DNA of 64,000 bases from an uncultured Candidatus Saccharibacteria bacterium (GTDB lineage Bacteria > Patescibacteriota > Saccharimonadia > Saccharimonadales > Saccharimonadaceae), in NCBI GenBank assembly GCA_946406315.1, contig CAMJKD010000004.1, positions 37,200 through 101,199 of the forward strand. Reading direction: 5' to 3'. A program made the position numbers and the translations under genes. How positions within the stretch are numbered: the first letter of the stretch is position 1; each line of letters begins with the position of its first letter. The notes under the pieces are model-generated. The model saw nothing but the letters and a program-made list of their open reading frames with translations, searched no databases and had not been told where the DNA came from. Below, piece by piece: positions 1-11,915 of the stretch.

Positions 1-590
1 TTAAAATTGCTCCAGATTTTTTTATTAATTCCTGGACCTTCGGTGAGCATAAAGAAGGCTAAAACGAGGGTTAGGATAATAGTGGCAATAGCGCTACCGA
101 GTGCGGCAACGGAGTTAGTTAATGTCGAGCCAACGTTGTCTAATTTAACAAAGTTTTGAGAAAATTCTCTAATTTTTCCAATTGCTTCCTCGCGGAAATT
201 ATTGATACGCAAGGTTTCGCCGATATTATCAATAAAAGTGAGATTATTAGTGGCGCCATCAACGATGTTTGGAAGGTTTTTAGCAAATTTTGCGGTTTCG
301 GAAATGATAGTAGGCACAACTATGGCGATGAATGCGCAGATAAAGCCGACGACTACGAGGTACGCGAGTGCAATTGGGAGCTTATGAGTTTTATTTTTAT
401 TAGGAAATAGATTTGCGATACGGCTAATTAAAGGCTTAATGGCGAGCGCAAAGAAAAGGGCGTAGCCAATTATCAGTAGGCCTTTTCTTGCCGCAAATAA
501 AAGATAACCCGCCGCAAGGAAACCGATTATGACAAGCCAGAAGCGAATGAATGTTTTAGTGTCGATCTGAACTTTAGTTGTAGTGCTCAT
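1..590 (-). CDS. AI-2E family transporter (PF01594-like), truncated at window edge
   Basis: Minus-strand reading frame open from 590 to window start: MSTTTKVQIDTKTFIRFWLVIIGFLAAGYLLFAARKGLLIIGYALFFALAIKPL...LALGSAIATIILTLVLAFFMLTEGPG; multi-TM pattern and 'AFFMLTEGP' motif typical of the family. Not in ORF track because incomplete. Confidence 0.75.
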   Translation of the reverse strand, partial: MSTTTKVQIDTKTFIRFWLVIIGFLAAGYLLFAARKGLLIIGYALFFALAIKPLISRIANLFPNKNKTHKLPIALAYLVVVGFICAFIAIVVPTIISETAKFAKNLPNIVDGATNNLTFIDNIGETLRINNFREEAIGKIREFSQNFVKLDNVGSTLTNSVAALGSAIATIILTLVLAFFMLTEGPGINKKIWSNF

Positions 591-636
591 GAAGTTATTA
601 TAGCATTCCAAAAAGCATTAGCGCTACTTAGAGAGT

Positions 637-1599
637 TCAGCGCCTTTGCAACATTTGCATAGGAGCCATTCTTAAAGTTGTATGTATTCTAGCATAGTTG
701 TAATAGATTAGGTATTCTTGAATGCTCTTAGTAACTTCAGGCAGCGTTCTTGCGGTATATGGACCAATAGATTCTTCTCGCATTGTTCGGTTAAATCGCT
801 CAATATGCGCATTATCATTAGGCTGACGCACTCTCGTGTGTCGGATTGGAATACGATGCTTTGCGAGAATATCTTTGAAGCGTTGTCCAAATTCTCGACC
901 GTTGTCGCACTGGACCATCTTAAAACTAAAGCCAAACTCTTTTTGAGCTGCAAGCACGGCATTCGCCGTGCTTGTTTGGCTGTATGAGTATCCTATGCGA
1001 GAATAGGCTAGCCTTGTATTCACATCAATAATATTCGTAATATATAGGTGCTTTCCGCCGAAGTGGTTCATTAGGAAAACCGTATCCACTTCAACTAGAT
1101 CGCCTGGAGACTCTGCTTTTGGTCTCCTCGGGTTATGCTTAGCCCAATACTTCTTACCATAAAGTCTAACTCTCTGTAATTTGTATCTTCGAACAATCCT
1201 TCGGACACTCGAAAAACTAACTTCAAGATTCTCATTCTGAAGCGTTAGCCAAACTACGTAGTTGCTTCGACCAAGCTCGAGCTTGGTCTCGACGATGTGT
1301 GCCACAAGGCGCTCGTCTAGAGCGTTCGGATGCACCTTAGGAGCAGAAGATAGGGTTGGCACTAGCCATTTGAGGCTAGACAAACGAAAAGTGGCGCCCT
1401 GAAGCCTACGCGGCCTTCCGTAGTTATTGAAGTCTGGATAGTTATTTAGCTCGCGCCACTTTTTTATCCAACGATAGATTGTACTCCTATTTCTTCCGTA
1501 GCGTCTCGCAACTTGCGAAACGCTACGATGCTCAAAGAAAATCTCTTTTAGCGCTTTTTCGCGTTGTTTTTCGATTGCTTTATCTATACAATATGCCAT
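637..1599 (-). CDS. IS481/IS3-like transposase, HTH + rve integrase core
   Basis: N-terminal HTH (SVSQVARRYGRNRSTIYRWIKKW), core with VEVDTVF...DVNTRLAYSRIGYS...VQCDNGREF...NAHIERFNRTMREE. Confidence 0.9.
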   Translation of the reverse strand: MAYCIDKAIEKQREKALKEIFFEHRSVSQVARRYGRNRSTIYRWIKKWRELNNYPDFNNYGRPRRLQGATFRLSSLKWLVPTLSSAPKVHPNALDERLVAHIVETKLELGRSNYVVWLTLQNENLEVSFSSVRRIVRRYKLQRVRLYGKKYWAKHNPRRPKAESPGDLVEVDTVFLMNHFGGKHLYITNIIDVNTRLAYSRIGYSYSQTSTANAVLAAQKEFGFSFKMVQCDNGREFGQRFKDILAKHRIPIRHTRVRQPNDNAHIERFNRTMREESIGPYTARTLPEVTKSIQEYLIYYNYARIHTTLRMAPMQMLQRR

Positions 1600-1690
1600 A
1601 GGTAGTTTCCTGTTTAGGTTTTTGAGGAACTTTAAGTATGAAACTACCTATTTTTGTTGGCAAGTACTGTCAACTATTTTGTTGCAAAGG
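643..1690 (-). mobile_element. IS481/IS3-like insertion sequence
   Basis: Encodes a DDE transposase and is bounded by an 11-bp inverted repeat CCTTTGCAACA (643-653) / TGTTGCAAAGG (1680-1690). Confidence 0.7.
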
Positions 1691-1711
1691 TCCTGGACCC
1701 TAACGGCGCTA

Positions 1712-1740
1712 TTGACAAAATAAGCGTTTCGTGCTATAAT
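1712..1740 (+). promoter_or_regulatory. sigma70 promoter, TTGACA-N17-TATAAT with extended -10 (TGC)
   Basis: TTGACA 1712-1717, TGCTATAAT ending 1740. Confidence 0.75.
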
Positions 1741-1771
1741 GGGATTGTAAGCTTGTTATAGATGAGCTTAA

Positions 1772-2005
1772 GTGATGAGTAGTTTTTGGATTGGAAGGGG
1801 GTGCACTACCGTGGCATTCAGCAGAACTACCGAGACGGGTGCAGTTTGCACCTATATCATCGATGAGGATGGTTGCGCGTCATACAGCGACACGGAGGGT
1901 CACCAATTTGAGGGGGCTGTTAATGTCGATGTCCTTTGCGCAATTTGTGAGTTAGGAGCAATGACATACGAAACGTATTTGGAAATCATTGCTCTTGTAG
2001 CGTAA
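1772..2005 (+). CDS. small orphan protein (start uncertain; a downstream GTG near 1811 has a better RBS)
   Basis: ORF between consensus promoter and a strong terminator; no recognisable domain. Confidence 0.55.
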   Translation: MMSSFWIGRGCTTVAFSRTTETGAVCTYIIDEDGCASYSDTEGHQFEGAVNVDVLCAICELGAMTYETYLEIIALVA

Positions 2006-2015
2006 GAAACTATTT

Positions 2016-2056
2016 CGGCCGGTATCTTTTCGTTAAGATTAGTACCGGTCTTTTTC
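2016..2056 (+). terminator. intrinsic terminator
   Basis: GGCCGGTAtcttttcgttaagattaGTACCGGTCtttttctt. Confidence 0.75.
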
Positions 2057-2060
2057 TTGT

Positions 2061-4204
<2,144 letters not shown>

Positions 4205-4227
4205 ATTTTATTATTATATAATTTTTC

Positions 4228-4950
4228 TTGCGTTTTAGCAAAAATGCAATGCTCGTGTTTTTTTGTTTGTGGTTTTGTATGCAAAATAGAAAGATGTGGG
4301 TTTATATTGATGAATCGGGTAATTTAGGGAGTAAAGGAAAATTTTTTTTGCTTGCGGCTGTGATATGTAGCAATGACAAAGTGAAGAAAAAAATTAGAAA
4401 TATGATACGCTCGGCTAAAGTACGATTTGCTGATGAAGAAAAAGCGTTAGATGAAATACACGCCGTAAATTTAGAGTACGCTCAGCGGCAGGATTTGATT
4501 AATAAGATTATTGCGATGGGAAATATATTTTTTGAGGTACTTGTTATTAGGAAAAGCGAGATTACTTTTTCTTTAACGAGAAAAACACGAAACGTAGCAT
4601 ATAATTATTTTGCCGGTTTGTTAGTGGAGCGAATAATTGCGAAATGAAGTGATGATATCTTTGTGACTTTTGATAAGCGCACGACGAGAATTGCGTCAAA
4701 AAATTCTTTACTTGAATATTTGATGATAAAAATTCAAATGGAAAAATATGGTTTTCGAAGAGCAATGATTATTCAGGCGGATTCAAAGGAGGTGTATGGT
4801 TTGCAAGTGGCGGATTTGATTGCGAATACTATTTATCAAAGATTAGGCGGGAGGAATATGGAATTAGTGAGAAGGTTGGCGGAAAAAAGAATGTTAAATA
4901 TCAACGTGTTTCCGAGGAACTGTTTTGATGAATATGCCGAATTGTGGTAG
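4228..4950 (+). pseudogene. DUF3800-like protein interrupted by an in-frame TGA (4645-4647)
   Basis: MWVYIDESGNLGSKGKFFLLAAVICS... then TGA, then same-frame continuation ...DKRTTRIASKNSLLEYL...QADSKEVYGLQVADLIANTIYQR (ORFs 4228 and 4663 are in the same frame). Confidence 0.7.
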
Positions 4951-5028
4951 GATTGATTTGGGACGTAAGTCTTATGGAGACCGCATTACGCGTAAACGTC
5001 GTTGTCCGGCGTAGAACCATGTAGCAGT

Positions 5029-5057
5029 CCGACAGTGCTCTACGGGGCACTTTTTTG
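5029..5057 (+). terminator. intrinsic terminator-like hairpin
   Basis: AGTGCtctacggGGCACTtttttgg. Confidence 0.5.
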
Positions 5058-5173
5058 GTGGTTGATGTTTCGTTTAAAAAAGATAGATGAAGGCATGGGC
5101 TTTTTCAGTTTTTTAAGCTTTTTTCAGCTTCGCCTCTTAAAATTGATATCATAAGAACATAGGAGAAATATAA

Positions 5174-5833
5174 ATGAGAGTTTTATATGTAGAAGACGAA
5201 AAGTTTCTCGCTGAAGCAGTAAAACATAACTTAGAAAAGGAAAAAATTGATTGCGATTTGGCACTCGACGGTGAAGATGGGCTTAATAAAGCCATTGATG
5301 AAATATATGACGTCGTGATTCTTGATGTGATGTTGCCGAAGATATCTGGTATTGATATTTTGCGTCGGATGCGGGAGCGCAAAATCTCGACGCCGGTAAT
5401 TATGCTGTCGGCTTTATCGGAAGTGGAAGACAAAGTGAATGGTTTAGATGCGGGAGCGGATGATTATTTAGCAAAGCCATTCAAGACGGCAGAATTGGTT
5501 GCGCGAATTAAAGCTTTAATGCGTCGCCCGGCGGTAATTAAAAGTGAAAAAGTGCGCTACTTGAATTTAATTTATGACGTGAATGAAAAAAGTTTGAATG
5601 GTGTGTCTTTGACAGGAAAAGAAGCAGGGATTATTCACGAGTTGATGAAAACGCCAGGCAAGATTGTGAAGAAGGATTTTTTGTTAAATAAAGTATGGGG
5701 TGGTGAAGCATTTGGTGAAGATAATTACATAGAAGTATATGTTTCACGTTTGCGCAGAGTGCTAAAGAAGCTTGGTAGTAAGGCGGAGATTAATTCCGTC
5801 CGTGGATTAGGTTATAAGATTGTAGAAGCTTGA
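5174..5833 (+). CDS. OmpR-family response regulator
   Basis: Receiver domain (VEDEKFLAEA...DVVILDVMLPKISG...VIMLSALSEVEDKVNGLDAGADDYLAKPF) and winged-helix C-terminus. Confidence 0.95.
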   Translation: MRVLYVEDEKFLAEAVKHNLEKEKIDCDLALDGEDGLNKAIDEIYDVVILDVMLPKISGIDILRRMRERKISTPVIMLSALSEVEDKVNGLDAGADDYLAKPFKTAELVARIKALMRRPAVIKSEKVRYLNLIYDVNEKSLNGVSLTGKEAGIIHELMKTPGKIVKKDFLLNKVWGGEAFGEDNYIEVYVSRLRRVLKKLGSKAEINSVRGLGYKIVEA

Positions 5834-5834
5834 T

Positions 5835-6761
5835 ATGTTTAGAAGATTACGGAATAAATTTATTTTAACCAATATGATTATCACGTCGATAATCTTAGCG
5901 ATAGCATTTGGTTCGATCTTTGCTGTGACGGTGGTGTCAAATAATAATCGGCCGCCAGAGATGCCGAATCGTATGGGAATTTCGAATGAATGGCGCGATG
6001 CGATGAGGGAAGAGATTGAAAAAGACCGGGCGCGAAGAGTAGAAAGGCTAGGCGTTACGTTGATAATGGTGGCAATAATTACGGAATTACTTGTATTTGC
6101 GGCGAGCTATTATTATGCGGAGAAATCAATTAAGCCAGTGAAGGATGCCTACGAAAAACAGCGTGAGTTTATTGCAAATGCATCACATGAGCTGAAGACG
6201 CCAATTGCGGCGGCGCGAGCGAATTTTGAGGCACTCGACACCTCGGAGCAGCCGTGGACGGATAATGTAGATTCGGAACTTGATCGAGTGGCAAAATTAG
6301 TAAATGATTTGTTAATTTTGGCGCGGACGGATGGTAGAACGGTGGTATTGGAGAAAAAAGATGTTGATTTGTCGATAGTTGTACGAAAGCATATGCAATT
6401 AATAGAAGCAAGATTGGGCGAGAAAGAGTTGAAAGTCGATGCACCTAAATCAACTAGCGTACGGATAGTGCGGGCGGATTTTGAGCAGATACTGGATATT
6501 TTATTAGATAATGCAATTAAATATTCAAAATCAAAGATAGAAGTTGAATTAACGGATAAAATGTTGCGCGTGACGAATGATGGTAAAACGATTTCGGCTG
6601 ATAAATTGAATAAAGTTTTCGATCGGTTTTATCAGGCCGACAAAACGGCGGAAGGCTCGGGTTTAGGGTTGGCAATTGCGAAAGCGGTAGCGGATCAAAA
6701 TAGTTGGAAAATACGTGCAGAATCCGACGAAAAGAAGACGAGTTTTATTTTAGAATTTTAA
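5835..6761 (+). CDS. sensor histidine kinase
   Basis: HisKA FIANASHELKTPIAAARANFEAL; HATPase ILLDNAIKYSK, GSGLGLAIAKAVAD. Confidence 0.95.
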   Translation: MFRRLRNKFILTNMIITSIILAIAFGSIFAVTVVSNNNRPPEMPNRMGISNEWRDAMREEIEKDRARRVERLGVTLIMVAIITELLVFAASYYYAEKSIKPVKDAYEKQREFIANASHELKTPIAAARANFEALDTSEQPWTDNVDSELDRVAKLVNDLLILARTDGRTVVLEKKDVDLSIVVRKHMQLIEARLGEKELKVDAPKSTSVRIVRADFEQILDILLDNAIKYSKSKIEVELTDKMLRVTNDGKTISADKLNKVFDRFYQADKTAEGSGLGLAIAKAVADQNSWKIRAESDEKKTSFILEF

Positions 6762-6822
6762 GTTTTCTTTTAAGCTTCGGCGAGATAATGAGGATAACTA
6801 GATAAAGATAGAAAGGATTAGA

Positions 6823-8353
6823 ATGTTTAGGAGTATGCTGAAGAGGAGTTTTCTGTCAATCAAGCGGAAACTAGGGCGAACAATCATTTTGACATTGATT
6901 TTTTTCATGATGGCAAATTTGGTACTCGCTGCGATTACGATTAAAACTGCCGTGGCAGCACAGATGGATTATGCGAAATCTACTTTGGGCGGCACGGTAA
7001 CGATTCAGGCCGATATGGATGCGATTCGTGAATCGCAGAAAGAGGAGATGGAGAAGGGCGGCGATCGCAAAGAGATGTTTAAGAATATGGTGCGCCCAGC
7101 CGTAACGGTCGAAACAGCAAATAAGATAGCGGAATATTTCGGATTACGTGAAGGACTATTCTTATGAACTGTCGAGCTCGGCAAACTCGGCTGATTTGGA
7201 TGTGGTAGAATCGAAGAATGAAGGTGCGCCTGGTGGCGGTTTTGGCGATGGGATGTCAGGAATGCCTGGAGGCCGATCGGGCAATTCTTCGGATGACGAC
7301 TCAAAGCTTGAAGGCGACATTACGATTTCTGGCATTAATGCCTACGCATATATTTCTGGAGTACAAAACGAAACTTTCACGATTAAAGATGGCGAATACT
7401 TTGATGAAGACTCGAACGATAAGGCGATGATTTCTTATGAATTTGCAGAGCTGAACTATTTGAAAGTTGGTAGCAAGTTCAAAATTAAAAATATTTATAC
7501 CGAAAAAGAGATTGAGCTAGAAGTGATTGGCATCTATGATACTTCCGAGGAACGTTCCAATGCGAATGCGATTTATATGAACATTGAAACGGCAGCAAAG
7601 TTTCTGGGAAGTGATGATTATAAGGACGGAAAATATAATGTGAGCAATGTAAATTACTACATGAACAATTCCGATAAAGCCGAAGAATTTGTCGAGAAGG
7701 TTAATGCTGATTTTAAAGAATTATCTGAGAATAAAATGAAGATGGCGATCGACACGAGCGAATATGATGCAATGTCGGGTTCAATTGAGAGTGTAGGCAG
7801 TTTCGCGACGACGATTTTGGTGATTGTAATTGTGGCGGCGATTATTATTGTAACTTTGATTGTAACGATTAACGTAAAAGATCGTCGCTATGAAATGGGT
7901 GTGTTGCTTTCGCTTGGTGCACATAAGAGGAATATTATCGGACAGATTGCGACAGAATTGTTAATAGTAGGTACTTTAGGTTTTGTTTTAGCTTCAATTT
8001 CGGGAACGTTTTTAGCAAAAGCGATGGGGCAGGGTATTTTAGAGTCGCAGATAACAGCAAGCACGCAACAGTCTGAACGTAATTTCGGTCGTCCGGGTGC
8101 GCAGGTGGGCGGTTCGAGTAAGAGTGGCGGTATGCCATCGATGCCGTCGATGTCAGATACGGGCGGTCAAAATATGAAACAGAGGATAACGGCAAGCCGT
8201 AATCAAGATATAAAGTTAGATATTAATGCGACGCCGATTGACTTTCTGCTGCTATTTGTGACGGGATATTTAGTAATAATTTTAGCCTTAATATTGCCAT
8301 CAGTTAACGTGTTGCGTTATCAGCCAAAAGAAATCTTAGCGGGGAAGGAGTAA
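6823..8353 (+). pseudogene. MacB/FtsX-like ABC transporter permease, frameshifted near 7137-7139
   Basis: ORF 6823-7167 (N-terminal TM) and ORF 7148-8353 join by removal of one T in TTT at 7137-7139 (reads ..AEYSDYVKDYSYEL..); second ORF has FtsX TM domain. Confidence 0.75.
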
Positions 8354-8356
8354 AAA

Positions 8357-9004
8357 ATGAGTACTTTAAAAGTTGAAGATGTTTCTTATAGCTACGTAAA
8401 TGCATCAGGTGAGCAGCAGGTTTTGAAGAATGTGAGTGCGGAGTTTAAAGAGGGGAAGATGTATGCGATTGTGGGTGAAAGTGGCTCGAGGAAAACGACT
8501 TTCTTATCGCTGATATCGGCTTTAGATAAAATGCAAGAAGGCGATATTAAATATAACAGGAAGAGTTTGCGCAAAATTGGCGGATCAGAGTTCCGCTTGA
8601 AATATGTAAACATTGTCTTTCAATCGTACAATTTGATTAAATATATGACTGCGAAAGAGAATGTTGAGGTTGCGATTGATTTTGATAATCGGAAGGTGGA
8701 TGCTAATACGTATTTGAAACAGGTTGGTTTATCGGAGGAAGAAGGCGGTCGTTTGATTGGAAAACTATCGGGCGGTCAGCAACAACGTGTGGCAATTGCA
8801 CGCGCAATTGCGTCGAACTCGCCAATTATTGTAGCGGATGAGCCAACGGGTAATTTGGATGAAGACACGGAAGAAAAAATAATTGAACTATTTAAAGATT
8901 TGGCGCATAAAGATAAGAAAATTGTGATTATTGTAACGCACAGTAAGAAGGTGGCGGAGCACGCAGACAAGATATTGCGACTTAGGAGAGGGGAACTTAG
9001 CTAG
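8357..9004 (+). CDS. ABC transporter ATP-binding protein with altered Walker A (GESGSRKTT)
   Basis: LSGGQQQRVAIARAIA signature, IIVADEPTGNLD Walker B; Walker A Gly before Lys is Arg (AGG at 8489-8491). Confidence 0.9.
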   Translation: MSTLKVEDVSYSYVNASGEQQVLKNVSAEFKEGKMYAIVGESGSRKTTFLSLISALDKMQEGDIKYNRKSLRKIGGSEFRLKYVNIVFQSYNLIKYMTAKENVEVAIDFDNRKVDANTYLKQVGLSEEEGGRLIGKLSGGQQQRVAIARAIASNSPIIVADEPTGNLDEDTEEKIIELFKDLAHKDKKIVIIVTHSKKVAEHADKILRLRRGELS

Positions 9005-9022
9005 TAGATTATTTGCGTAATG

Positions 9023-9056
9023 AAAAAGCCGTCGGTTGTTGAGACCGGCGGCTGGC
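9023..9056 (-). terminator. intrinsic terminator of the 9059-9514 unit
   Basis: Minus strand AGCCGCCGGTctcaacaACCGACGGCtttttc. Confidence 0.7.
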
Positions 9057-9058
9057 TA

Positions 9059-9514
9059 TTAGTATGTTGTAGGAGTGGTATTGTAATTACTGAGTTCGTA
9101 CACGTGTCCTCTGCCTGTTATGGGATTATATACGAGGCGAATCGTATATTTAGAACCGCGAAGAAGCTTGTACGATGTTTCGGGCGAGACAAGCGTACGG
9201 TTGTGGTTGATATAAAAGTCGAGTCGAACGAAATAATTATCTCCCCGCTTGTGGATACTGCTTATTATTCTGCGAATAGTGAACGGAATGAACCGGGCTT
9301 GCAGTTTCCACTTCAGATTTGCCTTTTCCAGTATTAAACTGCAGTAATCGTAAGTCGGCTCATCTATAACCTCTGGACGTTCGCCCTTTGCGGTTGCTGA
9401 GGCAAAATAGTCTTCTTCGACTTTTTTGGCTCTCTCTATAGCTGCGATGGCCTGATCGAGCTCCTCCTTGGTTGGACCCGTTATGATGGGAACGGTGAAA
9501 TTATTAACAATCAT
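9059..9514 (-). CDS. orphan hypothetical protein
   Basis: Complete ORF with RBS AAGGAGGGG, promoter TTGACA-N16-TAGAAT (9563-9590) and own terminator. Confidence 0.75.
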   Translation of the reverse strand: MIVNNFTVPIITGPTKEELDQAIAAIERAKKVEEDYFASATAKGERPEVIDEPTYDYCSLILEKANLKWKLQARFIPFTIRRIISSIHKRGDNYFVRLDFYINHNRTLVSPETSYKLLRGSKYTIRLVYNPITGRGHVYELSNYNTTPTTY

Positions 9515-9721
9515 GCTTTAATTCCCCTCCTTGTTGAAAATGTGCGACGAGTTGCTATTACTATTCTAACATTTTTTAATAAATTGTCAATACTGATGAG
9601 GGGTGTATTAGGTGGAGCGTTGTAAAATTAACATAAACGCCAGATATGGTGTATTTTTATGTATTGACTACGCTATATGTAGTGTTTACAATATTTTTTG
9701 TAAATATAAAAACGAGGGATT

Positions 9722-10168
9722 ATGAAGAAGATTCTTTACTTTGAACCAAGTGATGCAAAGAAATTTGATTTAGAACGTTTTGCGCAATCATTGAACACTT
9801 ATGCGAAGATTCCGGTCGATGAAATTAAAGAGGTTTTGAAGCAATTTGATGGATTTGAGAACTTACACGTGAGCCGCTTAGTGGAAGTGGGTACAGCTTT
9901 AATTGAGAAGAATAGTAGTGCGGAAGCTGCGAAAAAATATTTTGAAGATCACAATCAATACTTTGGCAGTAAATTTGAGCGTTTGCGTAGAATTACGGGC
10001 TATTTAGTCGGTACGTTAGAGCGTTGGAATGATGGCAAAAAGGCAGAAGAGAAAGCGCGCGTCAAACATTCAGTAAACTCTGCGATTGATGACGACGAAA
10101 GGGCGGCGCATCTCGAGAAACAAGCATTGGCGCACAATGTTGCTTATGCGAATTCGATTATCGATTAG
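9722..10168 (+). CDS. hypothetical protein
   Basis: 148-aa ORF preceded by TTGACT-N17-TACAAT promoter (9664-9692). Confidence 0.75.
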   Translation: MKKILYFEPSDAKKFDLERFAQSLNTYAKIPVDEIKEVLKQFDGFENLHVSRLVEVGTALIEKNSSAEAAKKYFEDHNQYFGSKFERLRRITGYLVGTLERWNDGKKAEEKARVKHSVNSAIDDDERAAHLEKQALAHNVAYANSIID

Positions 10169-10190
10169 TGTTTGAAAATTGTCTGAAACT

Positions 10191-10940
10191 TTACAATTTT
10201 ATTTCAACATAACCGCTAACAAGTCCCTGACCCATATGCGATGACATTCCGAGTTTTTGTAGGATTTTGTATTGTTCGTATGAAACGGTAGCTTTAGAAT
10301 CTTTCAAAAAGACATAGAAAAGGTTTTGGTCGCTTTTTAGCGTTGCTATATATTTCTCTGTATTATTTTTAAAATCATTTATGCTAATCTTTTCGGCTTC
10401 AACATTTCCATTTATGTCTAGCAGGAATGAATCAATAGAGGCAGTTTCAGCAATATTATTAAGGATTTTGCGATAGACTTCATCTATAGTAAAACCAAAA
10501 CGGTCTAGGGTTTTTACGTTGTCGAGTTTCTCGCCTGTATTTAGATCTAAGTTGCTAGATATTACTTTACTTATGACGTCTTTTGCTGGATTTTGATAAT
10601 AATTGATGGAATATGCAGATAATACATTGTTATAGACGCCGTATTCAAACTTTACTGTTCCATCATTGATTCCTGCACTATATGAAGTAGGGTTTGGGAC
10701 TGTAAATGACGCATCTCCCGTGACCGCGGGTTTAGATGGGGTATTGTTATTGTTATCGGCTATATCATTATCATTCTGCTCATATTCCGTGTAGCAGTTT
10801 CGATTTTGATTGTCGATATTTTGATATAGCTCGAAACCGCCAAAAATACAGCTGCAAACGAGAAGAATAACTAATACTGTTATTACTGGTATATGCTTGC
10901 ATTTGTTTCGTTCGTTAATAATCTGATTTTGTGGGTCCAT
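10191..10940 (-). CDS. hypothetical membrane-anchored protein
   Basis: Single N-terminal TM helix (HIPVITVLVILLVCSCIFGGF) then extracytoplasmic region. Confidence 0.7.
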   Translation of the reverse strand: MDPQNQIINERNKCKHIPVITVLVILLVCSCIFGGFELYQNIDNQNRNCYTEYEQNDNDIADNNNNTPSKPAVTGDASFTVPNPTSYSAGINDGTVKFEYGVYNNVLSAYSINYYQNPAKDVISKVISSNLDLNTGEKLDNVKTLDRFGFTIDEVYRKILNNIAETASIDSFLLDINGNVEAEKISINDFKNNTEKYIATLKSDQNLFYVFLKDSKATVSYEQYKILQKLGMSSHMGQGLVSGYVEIKL

Positions 10941-11066
10941 TCTCTATATTCCTTATTATTTTTATGTTTATTATAGCGCAAATAAACGAATCGATATATT
11001 CGCATAGGGAAGTGGTAAATAAAGCGATCGGCGATGCTGGTCTATACGTGAGAAAAAGCTATTATC

Positions 11067-11807
11067 TCATTTTGAAACATCTATTTTCTGAGACTTGCCT
11101 TTTCTAAAGAAATAATAAGGCCTACTTCCGAGAATCTCCACTTTACCGTCATGAACAAAGATTGCATCTTCTTCCGGTATAGCAATTACATCCCCGACCA
11201 AATTTGAGTAATTTATAATTGAATCAGTAAAATTACGAAACCTCTTTTCATTTTCATCTTTTGATAGCTCAAGCTTATTATTTGTGTAGTGCGGGAATAT
11301 AGAAACACCGTCTAAAACATTAAAACCTTTTGTCTCTTTCAAACCCACATTATTTGGATCCATTATAGAAATGCTATTTATGTTATACCCAAATATTACA
11401 GCTCCAGCACTCGAACCAAGGATTACGCCGCCACCATCTAAATAATCTATGATTTTCGAAAATATACCGTTATCCTTTAATCCTTTTAACAGTTTATAAG
11501 TATTTCCGCCACCAATAAACAAAGCAGAATAATCATTTAATTCTTTTTCAGCCAAATCCTTAAAGCTTCTAACCATCTTTATCCCGGCGAAGGAGACTTG
11601 CGATAGCTCTTTTTTTATCCATTCATAACAACTATCATATGAATGAACGTTTTCGTCCATAGCTAAAGGAATATAAAGTAAGGGCTTATTATGATTTATG
11701 ATCTCGTTTAATTTCTGGTTAGCGTAGTAATTTTGTTCTCCAGAACCACCGCCGCACAATATCAATCTTGCGTTTGTATATCCTTTTGTAGTCTTTAAGG
11801 CACACAT
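11067..11807 (-). CDS. peptidase S51 (dipeptidase E)-like protein
   Basis: ARLILCGGGSGEQ, ALFIGGGNTYKLLKGL, GGVILGSSAGAVIFG (nucleophile elbow). ORF track starts at a TTG (11825); ATG at 11807 preferred. Confidence 0.85.
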   Translation of the reverse strand: MCALKTTKGYTNARLILCGGGSGEQNYYANQKLNEIINHNKPLLYIPLAMDENVHSYDSCYEWIKKELSQVSFAGIKMVRSFKDLAEKELNDYSALFIGGGNTYKLLKGLKDNGIFSKIIDYLDGGGVILGSSAGAVIFGYNINSISIMDPNNVGLKETKGFNVLDGVSIFPHYTNNKLELSKDENEKRFRNFTDSIINYSNLVGDVIAIPEEDAIFVHDGKVEILGSRPYYFFRKGKSQKIDVSK

Positions 11808-11860
11808 ATCTTCGTTATATATCAAAATATAGTATAATAATATCTAAATTAACAAATGTA

Positions 11861-11914
11861 ACAGGTTGGTTATGAATTTAAAGATTGGAATCTTGAATTA
11901 TTAAACTAACCTGT
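11861..11914 (+). repeat. ychF-leader-like hairpin repeat, copy 1
   Basis: acaggttggttATGAATTTAAAGATTGGAATCTTGAATTATTAAactaacctgt; arms ACAGGTTGGTT/AACTAACCTGT. Confidence 0.95.
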
Positions 11915-11915
11915 C

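Noticed and set aside
4228-4950. UGA-recoded genetic code
   Set aside because: Many clear genes end at TGA (e.g. the response regulator at 5833) and long core ORFs contain no internal TGA; single nonsense is more likely.
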